Of a stretch of 64,000 bases of DNA, positions 1-8,262 are shown piece by piece. This stretch comes from Allobacillus saliphilus (GTDB lineage Bacteria > Bacillota > Bacilli > Bacillales > Alkalibacillaceae), in assembly GCF_018138385.1 (NCBI RefSeq), contig NZ_JAGSIE010000015.1:27587-91586 (forward strand), in the 5' to 3' direction. A program made the position numbers and the translations under genes. The notes below the pieces were generated by a model. It saw only the letters and a list, made by a program, of their open reading frames with translations, was not told where the DNA came from and searched no databases. Positions within the stretch are counted from its first letter, which is position 1. The number at the start of each line of letters is the position of its first letter.

Positions 1-822
1 AACCATATCGAAACGGTTTTAATGCGTTTCAGCTATGGACTGTCTGTATGTGTCACGACACAAGTAGGTTGTAATATTGGCTGTTCGTTTTGTGCGAGTG
101 GATTGCTTCGCAAAAACCGTGATCTAACGAGCGGTGAAATCGTTGAGCAAATTATGAATGTCCAGCACCATCTCGATCAACAACAAAAAGATGAGCGCGT
201 CAGCCATATTGTTGTCATGGGAATCGGTGAGCCATTTGATAACTATGACAACACGATGAAATTCTTGAATATCGTGAACGATCAAAAAGGTTTATCAATT
301 GGAGCGCGTCACATTACTGTTTCAACAAGTGGTTTGGCTGATAAGATCTATCAATTCGCTGATGAACAATCGCAAGTGAACTTGGCATTGTCCATTCACG
401 CGCCAAATAATGAACTTCGCACACGGATCATGAAGATTAATAAAGCGTATCCGCTAGAAAAGTTGATGCCAGCCATCGATTACTATTTAGAAAAAACGAA
501 TCGACGCATCACGTTTGAATATATTTTATTGCATGATGTGAACGATCATCCTGAAGAAGCAAGACAGTTAGTCAAACTGTTAAAGGATAAAAAGCATTTG
601 TCCTATGTTAACTTGATTCCTTACAATCCAGTTGAAGAGCACAACCAATACGAACGAAGCCGCAAAGAGAACATTCTTAAGTTTTATGAAATCTTACTTG
701 AAAATGGGATTCAATGTGGTGTGCGTGTTGAACAAGGGACAGACATCGATGCCGCATGCGGCCAATTACGAAGCAAGCAAATTAAAAAAGAAAAAGCACG
801 CAAGAAAAAAGAAACCGTGTAA
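1..822 (+). CDS. rlmN: 23S rRNA (adenine2503-C2)-methyltransferase RlmN, 5'-truncated by the window edge
   Basis: Radical-SAM enzyme that methylates C2 of A2503 in 23S rRNA (and tRNA A37 in some species). The reading frame is open from base 1, so the gene starts upstream; about 273 C-terminal codons of a usual 350-365 are present. The 4Fe-4S motif CNIGCSFC follows VTTQVG, then GIGEPFDN and HITVSTSG. The C-terminal [10 protein letters not shown] carries the second catalytic cysteine. The tail is Lys-rich. The insert after the cluster ([10 protein letters not shown]) differs from B. subtilis YloN as I recall it, so this may be a second RlmN paralogue; the Cfr resistance enzyme is less likely. 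A terminator follows directly. Confidence 0.88.
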   Translation, partial: NHIETVLMRFSYGLSVCVTTQVGCNIGCSFCASGLLRKNRDLTSGEIVEQIMNVQHHLDQQQKDERVSHIVVMGIGEPFDNYDNTMKFLNIVNDQKGLSIGARHITVSTSGLADKIYQFADEQSQVNLALSIHAPNNELRTRIMKINKAYPLEKLMPAIDYYLEKTNRRITFEYILLHDVNDHPEEARQLVKLLKDKKHLSYVNLIPYNPVEEHNQYERSRKENILKFYEILLENGIQCGVRVEQGTDIDAACGQLRSKQIKKEKARKKKETV

Positions 823-828
823 GAAGAA

Positions 829-856
829 AAACAGCCGATTGCTCGGCTGTTTTTAT
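829..856 (+). terminator. Rho-independent terminator of rlmN
   Basis: Arms ACAGCCGA and TCGGCTGT enclose a 4-nt loop and are followed by a run of T, 9 nt after the rlmN stop codon. Confidence 0.85.
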
Positions 857-944
857 ATTTACTAGTCATAAATACTAAAATGCAACTTGAGTTTAGAATG
901 ATCTTTGTCTCAACACATGAAAGAATCCAGAACCGAGCGGAAAC

Positions 945-1338
945 GTCATCGAGAGCGCGTCTCGACACGCATATGTAGTAAAAAGTGAGTGAAAATGTCA
1001 TCGAGAGTGCGTCTCGACACCCAAATGAAATAAAAATGAGTAGAATTGTCATCGAGAGTGCGTCTCGACACCCAAATGAAATATAAAATGAGTAGAATTG
1101 TCATCGAGAGTGCGTCTGGACACCCAAATGAAATAAAAATGAGTAGAATTGTCATCGAGAGGGCGTCTCGACACCCAAATGAAATAAAAATGAGTCGAAT
1201 TGTCATCGAGAGTGCGTCTCGACACCCCAATGAAATAAAAAATGAGTAGAATTGTCATCGAGAGTGCGTCTCGACACCCAAATGAAATAAAAATGAGTAG
1301 AATTGTCATCGAGAAAGCGTCTCACCAAATGAACATAA
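945..1338. repeat. Tandem array of about eight 51-52-bp units (array R1)
   Basis: Units begin with GTCATC at 945, 997, 1048, 1100, 1151, 1202, 1254 and 1305, a 51-52-bp period. Each has the core GAGAGTGCGTCTCGA, in which CGAGA and TCTCG form a 5-bp stem around GTGCG, then an A-rich spacer. The first unit is diverged and the last is truncated. The array lies between the convergent 3' ends of rlmN and sspH. Reading frames across it exist only because the unit is near 51 bp; none has a ribosome site. The units are near-identical and not interspersed with unique sequence, so it is not CRISPR. Function unknown. Confidence 0.95.
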
Positions 1339-1372
1339 AAAATCTAGGCCGAAATCAGCCCAGATTTTTTTA
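1338..1372. terminator. Bidirectional terminator between array R1 and sspH
   Basis: Arms AAATCTAGGC and GCCCAGATTT with a single internal mismatch. There are T-runs on both strands, so it can end sspH transcripts from the right and any transcript crossing the array from the left. Confidence 0.75.
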
Positions 1373-1403
1373 TATGAACTCAAGGGGGAGAGAGAACATA
1401 ACA

Positions 1404-1589
1404 TTATGATTCTTTTTCGTCTAAGTCTTGCACTTTCACTTCGACATCTTTATCAACATCTTCTAAATAGTTGATGACGGCTGTTTGGTTGTCTTCGTCG
1501 ACATGTTTGATATAGACACGTTCGCCGTTATATTCAACATGCTTCATATCCGGTAAATCGGAAATCTCTTGTGCACGGATTACATTCAT
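1404..1589 (-). CDS. sspH: H-type small acid-soluble spore protein
   Basis: Minor SASP deposited in the forespore core. The 61-residue product matches the SspH family in length and pattern: N-terminal MNVIRAQEI, then YNGERVYIKHVDEDNQTA and an acidic tail. SspH proteins are usually 57-60 residues. A strong ribosome site (GAGGAGG) precedes the ATG. The gene is monocistronic and ends at the bidirectional terminator beside array R1. Sigma-G control is expected from the family; I could not place a confident sigma-G promoter. The Asp/Glu-rich C-terminus fits a halophile. Confidence 0.88.
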   Translation of the reverse strand: MNVIRAQEISDLPDMKHVEYNGERVYIKHVDEDNQTAVINYLEDVDKDVEVKVQDLDEKES

Positions 1590-1791
1590 GCATTAGCCTC
1601 CTCTAAAAGATGTTAAAGATAGCTTTCCATGATCTTAATCACTATATTCATTAATTACCCATTATTTGCGTTTCTAAAACAGCAATATTTTATTATGTAT
1701 CACTTTTAAACATTAAAGTAAAAGTGAGTTCGGAGTATATGGCAGAATGGTGACGAAAATGGAACAAATGCTACGTATGTGAGCAATAAGA

Positions 1792-1819
1792 TTGTAATAA
1801 TGGCCAAATTTGGTATGAT
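1792..1819 (+). promoter_or_regulatory. Likely sigma-A promoter for the 58-codon membrane-protein gene
   Basis: TTGTAA, 16 bp, TATGAT, located about 50 bp upstream of the start codon at 1867. Confidence 0.5.
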
Positions 1820-1866
1820 ATAATTAGAAACAAAAATATATAAAGCTTAAGGAAGAAAGGGGTTTG

Positions 1867-2043
1867 ATGATAATGACAACATCATTAATCATTGTATCGC
1901 TCTCAGTATTTTCCACACTATTTGTGTTGTACGCGGTGGACAGCTTGGTGACACAAGTAAGAAATCGCAGAAATGATACCAATGCAACACTTCCAATAGA
2001 TCAAGCACCTCAAAATTTAGATATGAAACTAGGGCATCGATAA
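1867..2043 (+). CDS. Small single-pass membrane protein, 58 aa, function unknown
   Basis: Short gene with convincing signals: ribosome site AAGGAAGAAAGGGG, start ATG at 1867 (a second in-frame ATG at 1873 is possible), and a strong terminator 18 nt after the stop. Residues about 4-24 form one hydrophobic helix (TSLIIVSLSVFSTLFVLYAV). They are followed by a polar, basic tail (VRNRRNDTN) expected to be cytoplasmic. No family recognised. It is monocistronic, with its own promoter candidate. Confidence 0.7.
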   Translation: MIMTTSLIIVSLSVFSTLFVLYAVDSLVTQVRNRRNDTNATLPIDQAPQNLDMKLGHR

Positions 2044-2060
2044 ATATAAAGATAATATAG

Positions 2061-2097
2061 AGAACTGGACTGATACAAAATCAGTCCAGTTCTTTTA
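2061..2097 (+). terminator. Strong terminator of the small membrane-protein gene
   Basis: A 14-bp perfect stem (AGAACTGGACTGAT paired with ATCAGTCCAGTTCT), 5-nt loop, then TTTTAGTT. Confidence 0.85.
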
Positions 2098-2114
2098 GTT
2101 AATAGATTAACTCA

Positions 2115-2627
2115 TTAGCAATCATCCGCTTTATGGTGGTGTAAAGGAGGTGGGACAAGCCATCCTTTTTCTTTGGTCAAACGGAGAACCTTTGCACCGA
2201 GTTGTGCCTTTTGCGTATGGAATTGTCCAAATAGCATAGCGATATCTTCTCGAATTGACTGACCCATGATCGTACTGCAGGCTACTAACCCAGCAGCAAT
2301 GTTTGTTGATAAAGCAGTTGCAATTTCTGGGTCAAGAAAGCGTGCTCCAGTAGGAATATCATTTAACGAAGCTTTTGGACGCTCAGGCGGGGTTGGAGGC
2401 AGTCCGATTCCATTTTCCTTTAATAAAGCTTCAATTTCTTTACTTTCACGCTGCCCTGCCTCTATTGCTTCCTCCAATATCTTTTTTAGGTCTGCATCAC
2501 CAGCATGATTTAATTGAGTCTGATATCCCGCAATTAACCCCTTAGATACTGAAAGAAATGACCAAACAGCGAAAACTTCACCATAATGCATCGGTTCATT
2601 TGTTGGATTACCACTTAAAATTCCCAT
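2115..2627 (-). CDS. DUF3231 family protein, ferritin-like helical bundle
   Basis: Conserved Bacillaceae family of unknown role, mostly helical and distantly like CotF-type spore proteins. The product (170 aa) begins MGILSGNPTNEPMHYGE, my recollection of the usual family N-terminus. I chose this start because AAGGAG sits 7 nt before the ATG at 2627. Upstream in-frame ATGs at 2738 and 2657 would add unconserved residues, though 2657 also has a ribosome site. Features include PPTPPERP near the middle, SIREDIAMLFGQFHTQKAQ, and a His-rich end (PPPLHHHKADDC). Single DUF3231 domain; some relatives carry two. Monocistronic. Confidence 0.75.
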   Translation of the reverse strand: MGILSGNPTNEPMHYGEVFAVWSFLSVSKGLIAGYQTQLNHAGDADLKKILEEAIEAGQRESKEIEALLKENGIGLPPTPPERPKASLNDIPTGARFLDPEIATALSTNIAAGLVACSTIMGQSIREDIAMLFGQFHTQKAQLGAKVLRLTKEKGWLVPPPLHHHKADDC

Positions 2628-2738
2628 AAACACACTCCTTAATTTACTGAGATCCATGTACCTTTCTCCTAACTGAAAAAGAAATACGGTTATATTATTT
2701 GGATAAACATAAAAACTATTCGAAAGATATTTGAGCAT

Positions 2739-2772
2739 AAAAAAGGACGAAGAATTTTTTCTTCGCCCTTAA
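2739..2772 (-). terminator. Terminator of the YhaQP-like ABC operon
   Basis: On the minus strand a GGGCGAAGAA / TTCTTCGTCC stem is followed by TTTTTT, just after the permease stop codon. Confidence 0.85.
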
Positions 2773-2781
2773 TACGTAAGT

Positions 2782-4035
2782 TTATGAACGTAACCATTTC
2801 CAAATTTCAGGTAATGTAGCGTTTTTACCGTAAATTAAGATACCAATTCTAAAGATCTTACCGGCTAACTTCATGAGTAACCAAATCGATACGATTAAGA
2901 TGACAATACTGATAAGAATTTGCAACCATGGCCATTCGTCCAAGATGGATAATCGAAGGATCATGATTCCTGGTGATGTGAATGGTACATAGGATAGAAC
3001 TTGAGATAATGTACTCTCTGGATTTGAAATGACTGGTCCCATGAAAATGAATGGCAACCAAGGGATCATGAAAACAAATCCTTGGAAGTTGCTTCCGCTC
3101 GATGAGTCTTCTAATGTTGCGCCCAGTCCGACAAATATCGATGCAAACATCAAGTAACCTAATACAGCGATAAGTAGGAATAGCAATGTTTCAGGAACAA
3201 GTAAGTATTGGATAATCGGGTAATCGACTAAAGCTAGCGCAACTGGTAACGCCATGCCGATCCAAACGGTCACTTGTAAAATTCCTAGAACGAAATAACC
3301 GATAATCTTACCTTGCATCAACTCGCCAGCCGTAACGGAAGATAAAATGATCTCCGCGACTTTTTCTTTCTTTTCCTCTGAAGCGCTTTGGAAAACCATC
3401 ATACCGGTAATGGCGATGGAGAAGAGGACAAGTCCAGCAAAGACACCTGGAACAAATTTTTCTAAAAAGGCTTCCACCCCTTGTGCTTGTTCTTCCCCAA
3501 CGTCATCCCCTGCTTCCATTGTCACTTCATTTTGATTGAATGAAATGGGGATCATGGCTGATTGGATCTCTGATTCGTCTAGACCTGTTCGCTCAAGCTG
3601 AACATAACGAAGAGGTTGCTCAAATAGCTGCACTTCATATTGAAAACTGTCTGGAACTTCTTCAGATGTATAATAATCCACTTTTCCACTCTCTAAAGCA
3701 GATTCATCAAGGTGGATATAAACGGATTGTGTTTCTTCTTCAAGTGTAGCAGTCATCTCAACAGATGATTGGTCAGTTAATTCGACATCCCAATGGAGGT
3801 CACCGCCTTTACTGACCATCGGTTCCAGTTGGTCCCATATGCCAATCTCGTCATTTAAGTAGACGGTTGTCTGTGCCGGTTCGCTGTCGTGGTCTTCACC
3901 TGAATCACTAAGCAATGTTGGCACGGTTGCGAAGATCGCAAAGATAATCGGTGTTAAAAACAATGATATTAAAAAAGATTTACTTTTAAGGTTTCTTTTA
4001 ATTTCCCACTTGGCGACTTTCCAACTATTTCGCAT
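2782..4035 (-). CDS. ABC-2 type exporter permease, YhaP/NatB-like
   Basis: Membrane subunit of a two-gene exporter with the ATPase encoded just upstream. The start ATG at 4035 (MRNSWKVAKWEIKRNLKSKS) gives 417 aa, close to B. subtilis YhaP; it overlaps the ATPase gene by 11 nt and has an AGGTG ribosome site. One transmembrane helix lies near residues 20-42, then a long extracytoplasmic acidic domain (about 45-220), then five or six helices. The motif SASEEKKEKVAEIILSS after the second helix is typical of NatB/YhaP permeases. YhaP and NatB have been linked to Na+ export or stress, but the substrate here is unproven. Confidence 0.8.
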   Translation of the reverse strand: MRNSWKVAKWEIKRNLKSKSFLISLFLTPIIFAIFATVPTLLSDSGEDHDSEPAQTTVYLNDEIGIWDQLEPMVSKGGDLHWDVELTDQSSVEMTATLEEETQSVYIHLDESALESGKVDYYTSEEVPDSFQYEVQLFEQPLRYVQLERTGLDESEIQSAMIPISFNQNEVTMEAGDDVGEEQAQGVEAFLEKFVPGVFAGLVLFSIAITGMMVFQSASEEKKEKVAEIILSSVTAGELMQGKIIGYFVLGILQVTVWIGMALPVALALVDYPIIQYLLVPETLLFLLIAVLGYLMFASIFVGLGATLEDSSSGSNFQGFVFMIPWLPFIFMGPVISNPESTLSQVLSYVPFTSPGIMILRLSILDEWPWLQILISIVILIVSIWLLMKLAGKIFRIGILIYGKNATLPEIWKWLRS

Positions 4036-4960
4036 CAACGACACCTGCTTCCTGTGCCAAACTTCGATCTGTTGCGATGTCGACAAAAATTTCATGAAGC
4101 GAAATTCGATCGACAGACAACTCTTGAATATCTAATGTACTCGGTAATTGTTTAATCCAATCGCTGATTACAACATCAGAAGATAAGTATAAGATGGAAA
4201 TATCATCTTTCTGTTCAACTCGCTCAACTTGATCGATTTTTTCTAGCATAGAGCGATCATTATCTCCATGAATTGTACACTTAAAGTTAGCATACTGTTC
4301 TTTCACTTCGTCCATAGAACCGTAAATGACCTTTTGACCGCGGTGAATTAAAAACAGACGATCGCACATTTCTTCTACTAAGTTCATTTGGTGAGAACTT
4401 AGTAAGATGGCGGTCCCTTTTTTGGCAAGGTCTTTGATTTCTTGTTTGAACACTTCTTGACTGACAGGGTCCAACCCGGAGAACGGTTCATCTAAAATCA
4501 ATAACTCCGGTTCATGAATAACAGATCCGATAAACTGAACTTTTTGTCCCATCCCTTTGGAAAGTTCATCGACAGAAACATTCTCTTTTCCTTCAAGGTC
4601 AAATTTTTTCAAATACTCAAGCGCACGTTCTTTCGCCCGGTCCAGCGGATAATCCTTCAACTCTGCAAAATACAGAAGGATATCCATCACCTTTACTTTT
4701 TTATAAAGTCCACGCTCTTCGGGTAAATAGCCGATTTTGTGTCTCGGCACCCCTTCTTCAGCATGGTTATGGAATGTGACACTACCTTCATCAGGCAATA
4801 AAATTCCCATAATACTACGGATTGTCGTTGACTTACCAGCTCCGTTTGGCCCAAGAATGGCCATGATTTCGCCTTTATGTACATCAAAGTCGATATTCTT
4901 CACGACACGAGTATCCTTGAACGACTTACCAAGCCCTTTTACACTTAATACTTCATTCAT
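4025..4960 (-). CDS. ABC transporter ATP-binding protein, YhaQ/NatA-like
   Basis: Nucleotide-binding subunit for the adjacent YhaP-like permease. It shows Walker A GPNGAGKST, signature LSKGMGQK (a variant of LSGGQ common in NatA/YhaQ), Walker B LLILDEP and the switch histidine in LLSSHQM. The C-terminal 90 residues form the extra domain of this subfamily. Start ATG 4960 is chosen for the GGAGGAGGG ribosome site 7 nt upstream; a longer frame starts at 4981. It is translationally coupled to the permease by an 11-nt overlap. The substrate is unknown. Confidence 0.82.
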   Translation of the reverse strand: MNEVLSVKGLGKSFKDTRVVKNIDFDVHKGEIMAILGPNGAGKSTTIRSIMGILLPDEGSVTFHNHAEEGVPRHKIGYLPEERGLYKKVKVMDILLYFAELKDYPLDRAKERALEYLKKFDLEGKENVSVDELSKGMGQKVQFIGSVIHEPELLILDEPFSGLDPVSQEVFKQEIKDLAKKGTAILLSSHQMNLVEEMCDRLFLIHRGQKVIYGSMDEVKEQYANFKCTIHGDNDRSMLEKIDQVERVEQKDDISILYLSSDVVISDWIKQLPSTLDIQELSVDRISLHEIFVDIATDRSLAQEAGVVDAK

Positions 4961-5107
4961 ACACTTTCCCTCCTCCAACACTATTTCTAAAAATCTTTAT
5001 GTTATGAATGTATGTCTCTAAATAAATATTGTATCAAAGAATACGAATCTTTAGGTAATTTTTATGGAATAATTATTTTTATGTAAATACACTAGGTTTT
5101 TGACAAA

Positions 5108-5137
5108 AAAATCTCCTCTGAACCTTCAGAGGAGACC
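5108..5137 (-). terminator. Terminator of the nadE-hydrolase operon
   Basis: Perfect 11-bp stem TCTCCTCTGAA / TTCAGAGGAGA with a run of seven T on the minus strand. Confidence 0.88.
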
Positions 5138-5142
5138 ATAGA

Positions 5143-5709
5143 TTATTGCTTTGTTTGCTGAAAGGCATTTTCGATACTCGTTTCCGAAGTGGGTTGTATA
5201 TTCGCGAACATTGATCGTTTCATCAACCGGAGAGCGTTATCATTGTCTTCGTCAGTTTCTGAAGCGGTACAATCACTTGGTACCCATAAATTGTATTCAC
5301 GCATGTAAGCATCATCTGCTGTAAACAGTACACAGATATCTCCAGCAACCCCTGTTAAAATTAAGTTCTTGACGCCTAAATGGCTGAGCAGAATATCTAG
5401 CTGGGTACTATAAAAACCGCTGTGTTTTGGTTTGATGATGAAAAAGTCATCTTTTTCAGGAAGAACTTGCTCAACGACTTCTTGTCCACGTTCATTTCTG
5501 CATACTTCAATGACATTTTCAACGCTTTCTTGCCATAAACCAAAATTATCGTTTACATAAATGACAGGTAAACCTGACTCTTTAGCCTGCCTTTTTAAAT
5601 TGATGATGGAATCTACAATCGGTTTCGTGTTTTCAAGTAGATCCTCACCACCTTCAAAATCCATTTTATTGATCATATCAATTAAAATTAGTGCTGTGTT
5701 GTCTTTCAT
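5143..5709 (-). CDS. Isochorismatase-family cysteine hydrolase
   Basis: Rossmann-like hydrolase with the Asp-Lys-Cys triad: D11 in LILIDM, a lysine near residue 94 (KPKHSGFYSTQLD) and the nucleophile in TGVAGDICVLFTADDA. At 188 aa it is typical. It lies 18 nt after nadE in one operon, which suggests a nicotinamidase or other amide hydrolase feeding NAD synthesis. However, where PncA nicotinamidases have the metal-binding Asp-x-His, this protein reads VIYVNDNFGLW. A classical PncA assignment is therefore not supported. Alternatives are YaaI/YecD-like or ureidoacrylate-like hydrolases. Confidence 0.78.
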   Translation of the reverse strand: MKDNTALILIDMINKMDFEGGEDLLENTKPIVDSIINLKRQAKESGLPVIYVNDNFGLWQESVENVIEVCRNERGQEVVEQVLPEKDDFFIIKPKHSGFYSTQLDILLSHLGVKNLILTGVAGDICVLFTADDAYMREYNLWVPSDCTASETDEDNDNALRLMKRSMFANIQPTSETSIENAFQQTKQ

Positions 5710-5727
5710 AGGAACTCTCCTTCAAGC

Positions 5728-6474
5728 TTACGCGTCTAGTTTAGGTGGCCCAGGTGGCAGATGGCGTTTATGCTCTGAAGATTTGTGTAGCCTCATAAGT
5801 GTTTTTTCATCTTCGGGTGGAATTTCCTCACCACGAAGATATTTATCAATGGCAGCATAGGAAATGCCCATTTCCTTTTCATCCGTCTGTCCTTCCCACA
5901 AGTCTGCGCTTGGAGCTTTATCTAGGATACGATCAGGTACACCCAAGTATTTTGCCATTTCTTTCACTTGTTCTTTTCTGTAATTAACGAGTGGATTGAC
6001 ATCGACACCTTCATCACCATATTTCGTGAAATAACCGGTAAAGAGCTCCGAAGCGTTTCCGGTACCGATGACTAGATATTGATTATTTTGAGCAATCGCA
6101 TATAAAGTAGACATACGTAATCTCGCTTGGAAATTCGCACCGACCAATTGAGCGGAATCTTTATTCCACTGGTCACCAAGTGCTTTTTCAATTTGACCGA
6201 AACCTTCTTTAAAAGTATCCGTCAGTTCAATACCAATATGATTAATTTGTGAGTCCCTCGCGACGAGTAGTGCGTCTTTTTCTGCCTCAACAGAATTGTG
6301 GATTGGTAATAGCACGCCTAGAGCGTTGTCGCCGAAAGCACGTTTCATGAGGTAAGCGACAACAGTGGAATCAAGTCCACCACTTAGCCCAACGACACCA
6401 CCTTTTGCACCGGCTTGGTCTTTATATTCTTGTAACCAATGAACAATATGCTGTACATGTTTTTCTGTATCCAT
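5728..6474 (-). CDS. nadE: NH3-dependent NAD+ synthetase
   Basis: Catalyses ATP- and ammonia-dependent amidation of nicotinic acid adenine dinucleotide, the last step of NAD synthesis. The product is 248 aa, a little shorter than B. subtilis NadE (about 270), but close to the short clade. It shows the PP-loop SGGLDST (residues about 31-37), GTGNASELFTGYFTKYGD and the substrate loop KAPSADLWEGQTDE. There is no glutaminase domain, hence the NH3-dependent type. First gene of a two-gene operon with the isochorismatase-fold hydrolase. Confidence 0.92.
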   Translation of the reverse strand: MDTEKHVQHIVHWLQEYKDQAGAKGGVVGLSGGLDSTVVAYLMKRAFGDNALGVLLPIHNSVEAEKDALLVARDSQINHIGIELTDTFKEGFGQIEKALGDQWNKDSAQLVGANFQARLRMSTLYAIAQNNQYLVIGTGNASELFTGYFTKYGDEGVDVNPLVNYRKEQVKEMAKYLGVPDRILDKAPSADLWEGQTDEKEMGISYAAIDKYLRGEEIPPEDEKTLMRLHKSSEHKRHLPPGPPKLDA

Positions 6475-6736
6475 GAAAAATCACCTCTTGAAAAACATTA
6501 TATACATAAGCATTCCTTCATTGGAAGTAAACTAAACGCGAGAGGTTCAAGTATTTTGTTATCACTTTAGATAAAGTGGTTTACGTGAGAAATAGGAGCA
6601 TGGCTTATGATGGAGTGTTGATTTTCGAAAGATTTGCAAGCGAACCGGTAAGTTCAATTGGTTGATTTTTAAAGGGATTTCTTAAATAATGTTTAGAGAA
6701 ATGATTGAACGAAAATGAAGACGGAGGTATAAATAG

Positions 6737-7441
6737 ATGAGAGTTGATATTTACTCAGATATGGTCTGTCCTTTTTGTTATATAGGAAAAGTGCGTTTTG
6801 AAACGGCGTTGAAGAAATTTTCTGGTCAATCGGATGTTAAAGTATCTTATCGAAGTTTCCAATTGGATCCGAACAGCCCGAAAGAAACAGACTTGAGCCT
6901 TGATGAGGCTTTGGCTAAGAAATATCAAATGTCCGTTGAAAAAGCGAGAGAGATGAATGCCTCGATTAGCGAACAAGCAAGAGAAGTAGGTTTAGAATTT
7001 AATTTAGATCAAGCTCGTCCAGCGAATACGGAAAATGCTCATCGCCTTAGCCATTATGCAAAAGAGCAAGGAAAGATGGAAGCATTCGTTAACCGGACGT
7101 TGAAAGCTTACTTTACGGAAGGCAAAAATATTAACGACCAAGATGTTTTGCTGGAACTCGCAGAAGATGTGAGTCTTGATAAAGAAGAATCGTTACAAGT
7201 TTTAGAAAGCGACCGGTTTAAAAATGAAGTAATTGCAGATCAACAGACAGCTTCACAAATCGGAGCGCAAGGTGTTCCGTTTTTTGTATTTAACGATAAG
7301 TATGGCGTTTCTGGTGCACAACCGAGTGAGACATTCTTGGAAGTGTTACAAAAAGTACAGGAAGAAGAGAATCAAGAATCGAAAATTCAAGTGCTAGGAT
7401 CCAAAACCGAATATTGTGATGACGATTCGTGCAATATGTAA
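6737..7441 (+). CDS. DsbA-family (FrnE-like) thiol oxidoreductase
   Basis: Cytoplasmic thioredoxin-fold protein with an inserted helical domain, related to FrnE and 2-hydroxychromene-2-carboxylate isomerase. The active-site pair C11-P-F-C14 lies in DMVCPFCYIG, and the cis-proline loop is GAQGVPFFVFN. There is no signal peptide. An extra C-terminal segment ends YCDDDSCNM, a second cysteine pair like that in FrnE proteins with C-terminal redox cysteines. Ribosome site GGAGGT precedes the ATG. Monocistronic with a terminator. A role in oxidative stress or disulfide handling is inferred from the family. Confidence 0.85.
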   Translation: MRVDIYSDMVCPFCYIGKVRFETALKKFSGQSDVKVSYRSFQLDPNSPKETDLSLDEALAKKYQMSVEKAREMNASISEQAREVGLEFNLDQARPANTENAHRLSHYAKEQGKMEAFVNRTLKAYFTEGKNINDQDVLLELAEDVSLDKEESLQVLESDRFKNEVIADQQTASQIGAQGVPFFVFNDKYGVSGAQPSETFLEVLQKVQEEENQESKIQVLGSKTEYCDDDSCNM

Positions 7442-7444
7442 AAT

Positions 7445-7476
7445 GAACCGCATGGCTATGATAGCTATGCGGCTTT
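7445..7476 (+). terminator. Terminator of the FrnE-like gene
   Basis: CCGCATGGCTA / TAGCTATGCGG stem with one mismatch, then CTTTTGCTTT. It is close to the 3' end of the convergent coat-like gene. Confidence 0.7.
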
Positions 7477-7485
7477 TGCTTTCAA

Positions 7486-8067
7486 TTAATAAAAAAATGG
7501 AGTGAACAATCTAAGAATATTAATGAATGGATATCGACGGCGACGGAAGCGGCTGAATCTTCTCGGGTAATAGCCACCGTAACCATAGCCACCGTGTCCA
7601 TAACCAGGTCCATAACCACCATAACCGCCATGTCCGTAACCAGGTCCATAGCCGCCATATCCACCGTATCCATAATTCTGTCGAGTAGCATCAAACGACT
7701 CTTCGGCTGAATCTCTCATGTCATCACCACAAGGTATAATCAACGTGACACCATCTTCATCATATTCATCTAAGATACCTTCTACCATTGAACCATCTTT
7801 TAATTGTGCGTGCATGAAATGGAGTTTGTGCTTGTTGCAGTGGTCATACATATACTTCTTATGTTGTTTTTCATCCATTTGTTTCGGCATACTACCATGA
7901 TGCGCAGGCATCATTTGTTGATTGCAATCCATTCCAGGGCCCATATACTGCTGTCCTTGAACCATGCTTGGATTTCCTTGATGTCCATACATCATGCCAG
8001 GTTGATTATAATTTCCGCACATCCCTTCTGGTTGTTTTGGCTGATAAGCATCTTTATGACTCATCAT
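7486..8067 (-). CDS. Gly/Tyr-rich coat-like protein
   Basis: A 193-aa protein of three parts. The N-terminus (1-70) is rich in Met, Gln and His (GMCGNYNQPGMMYGHQGN). The middle (about 75-120) resembles a small Sm-like or coat beta domain (HAQLKDGSMVEGILDEYDED). The tail contains near-perfect GYGGYGPGYGHG repeats followed by a basic RRFSRFRRRRYPF end. Gly-Tyr repeats with an Arg/Phe tail are frequent in Bacillus spore-coat and crust proteins, where tyrosines can be cross-linked, so a spore-surface role is inferred. Two adjacent ATGs (8067, 8064) both fit the AGGAGGG site. Monocistronic. Confidence 0.65.
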   Translation of the reverse strand: MMSHKDAYQPKQPEGMCGNYNQPGMMYGHQGNPSMVQGQQYMGPGMDCNQQMMPAHHGSMPKQMDEKQHKKYMYDHCNKHKLHFMHAQLKDGSMVEGILDEYDEDGVTLIIPCGDDMRDSAEESFDATRQNYGYGGYGGYGPGYGHGGYGGYGPGYGHGGYGYGGYYPRRFSRFRRRRYPFINILRLFTPFFY

Positions 8068-8262
8068 AAATCCCTCCTTTAGTCTTCACCCATAAGGTAT
8101 TCATTCAATAGGCAAATGTGCTTGATAGTTTTTTAGTCTGATTATAAAAAAGTGGGGAGGCTGTAGCATTATTCAATGAAAAGTCATTTTAAAGGGTTTT
8201 TGCAGTTTTTGTTGAATATAGTCATTAGAGTGTGAAATCATTTTAAAAAAAGGAGCGATAAA

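Noticed and set aside
1..822. Cfr-type antibiotic-resistance methyltransferase
   Set aside because: The visible sequence follows RlmN proteins of Bacillaceae ([19 protein letters not shown]-terminal basic tail) more closely than Cfr.
945..1338. Array R1 (and R3) as a CRISPR array
   Set aside because: The whole 52-bp unit is repeated with few changes; there are no unique spacers and no cas genes in the window.
5143..5709. Naming this gene pncA (nicotinamidase)
   Set aside because: The metal-binding Asp-x-His of PncA is not present, although operon context made the name tempting.
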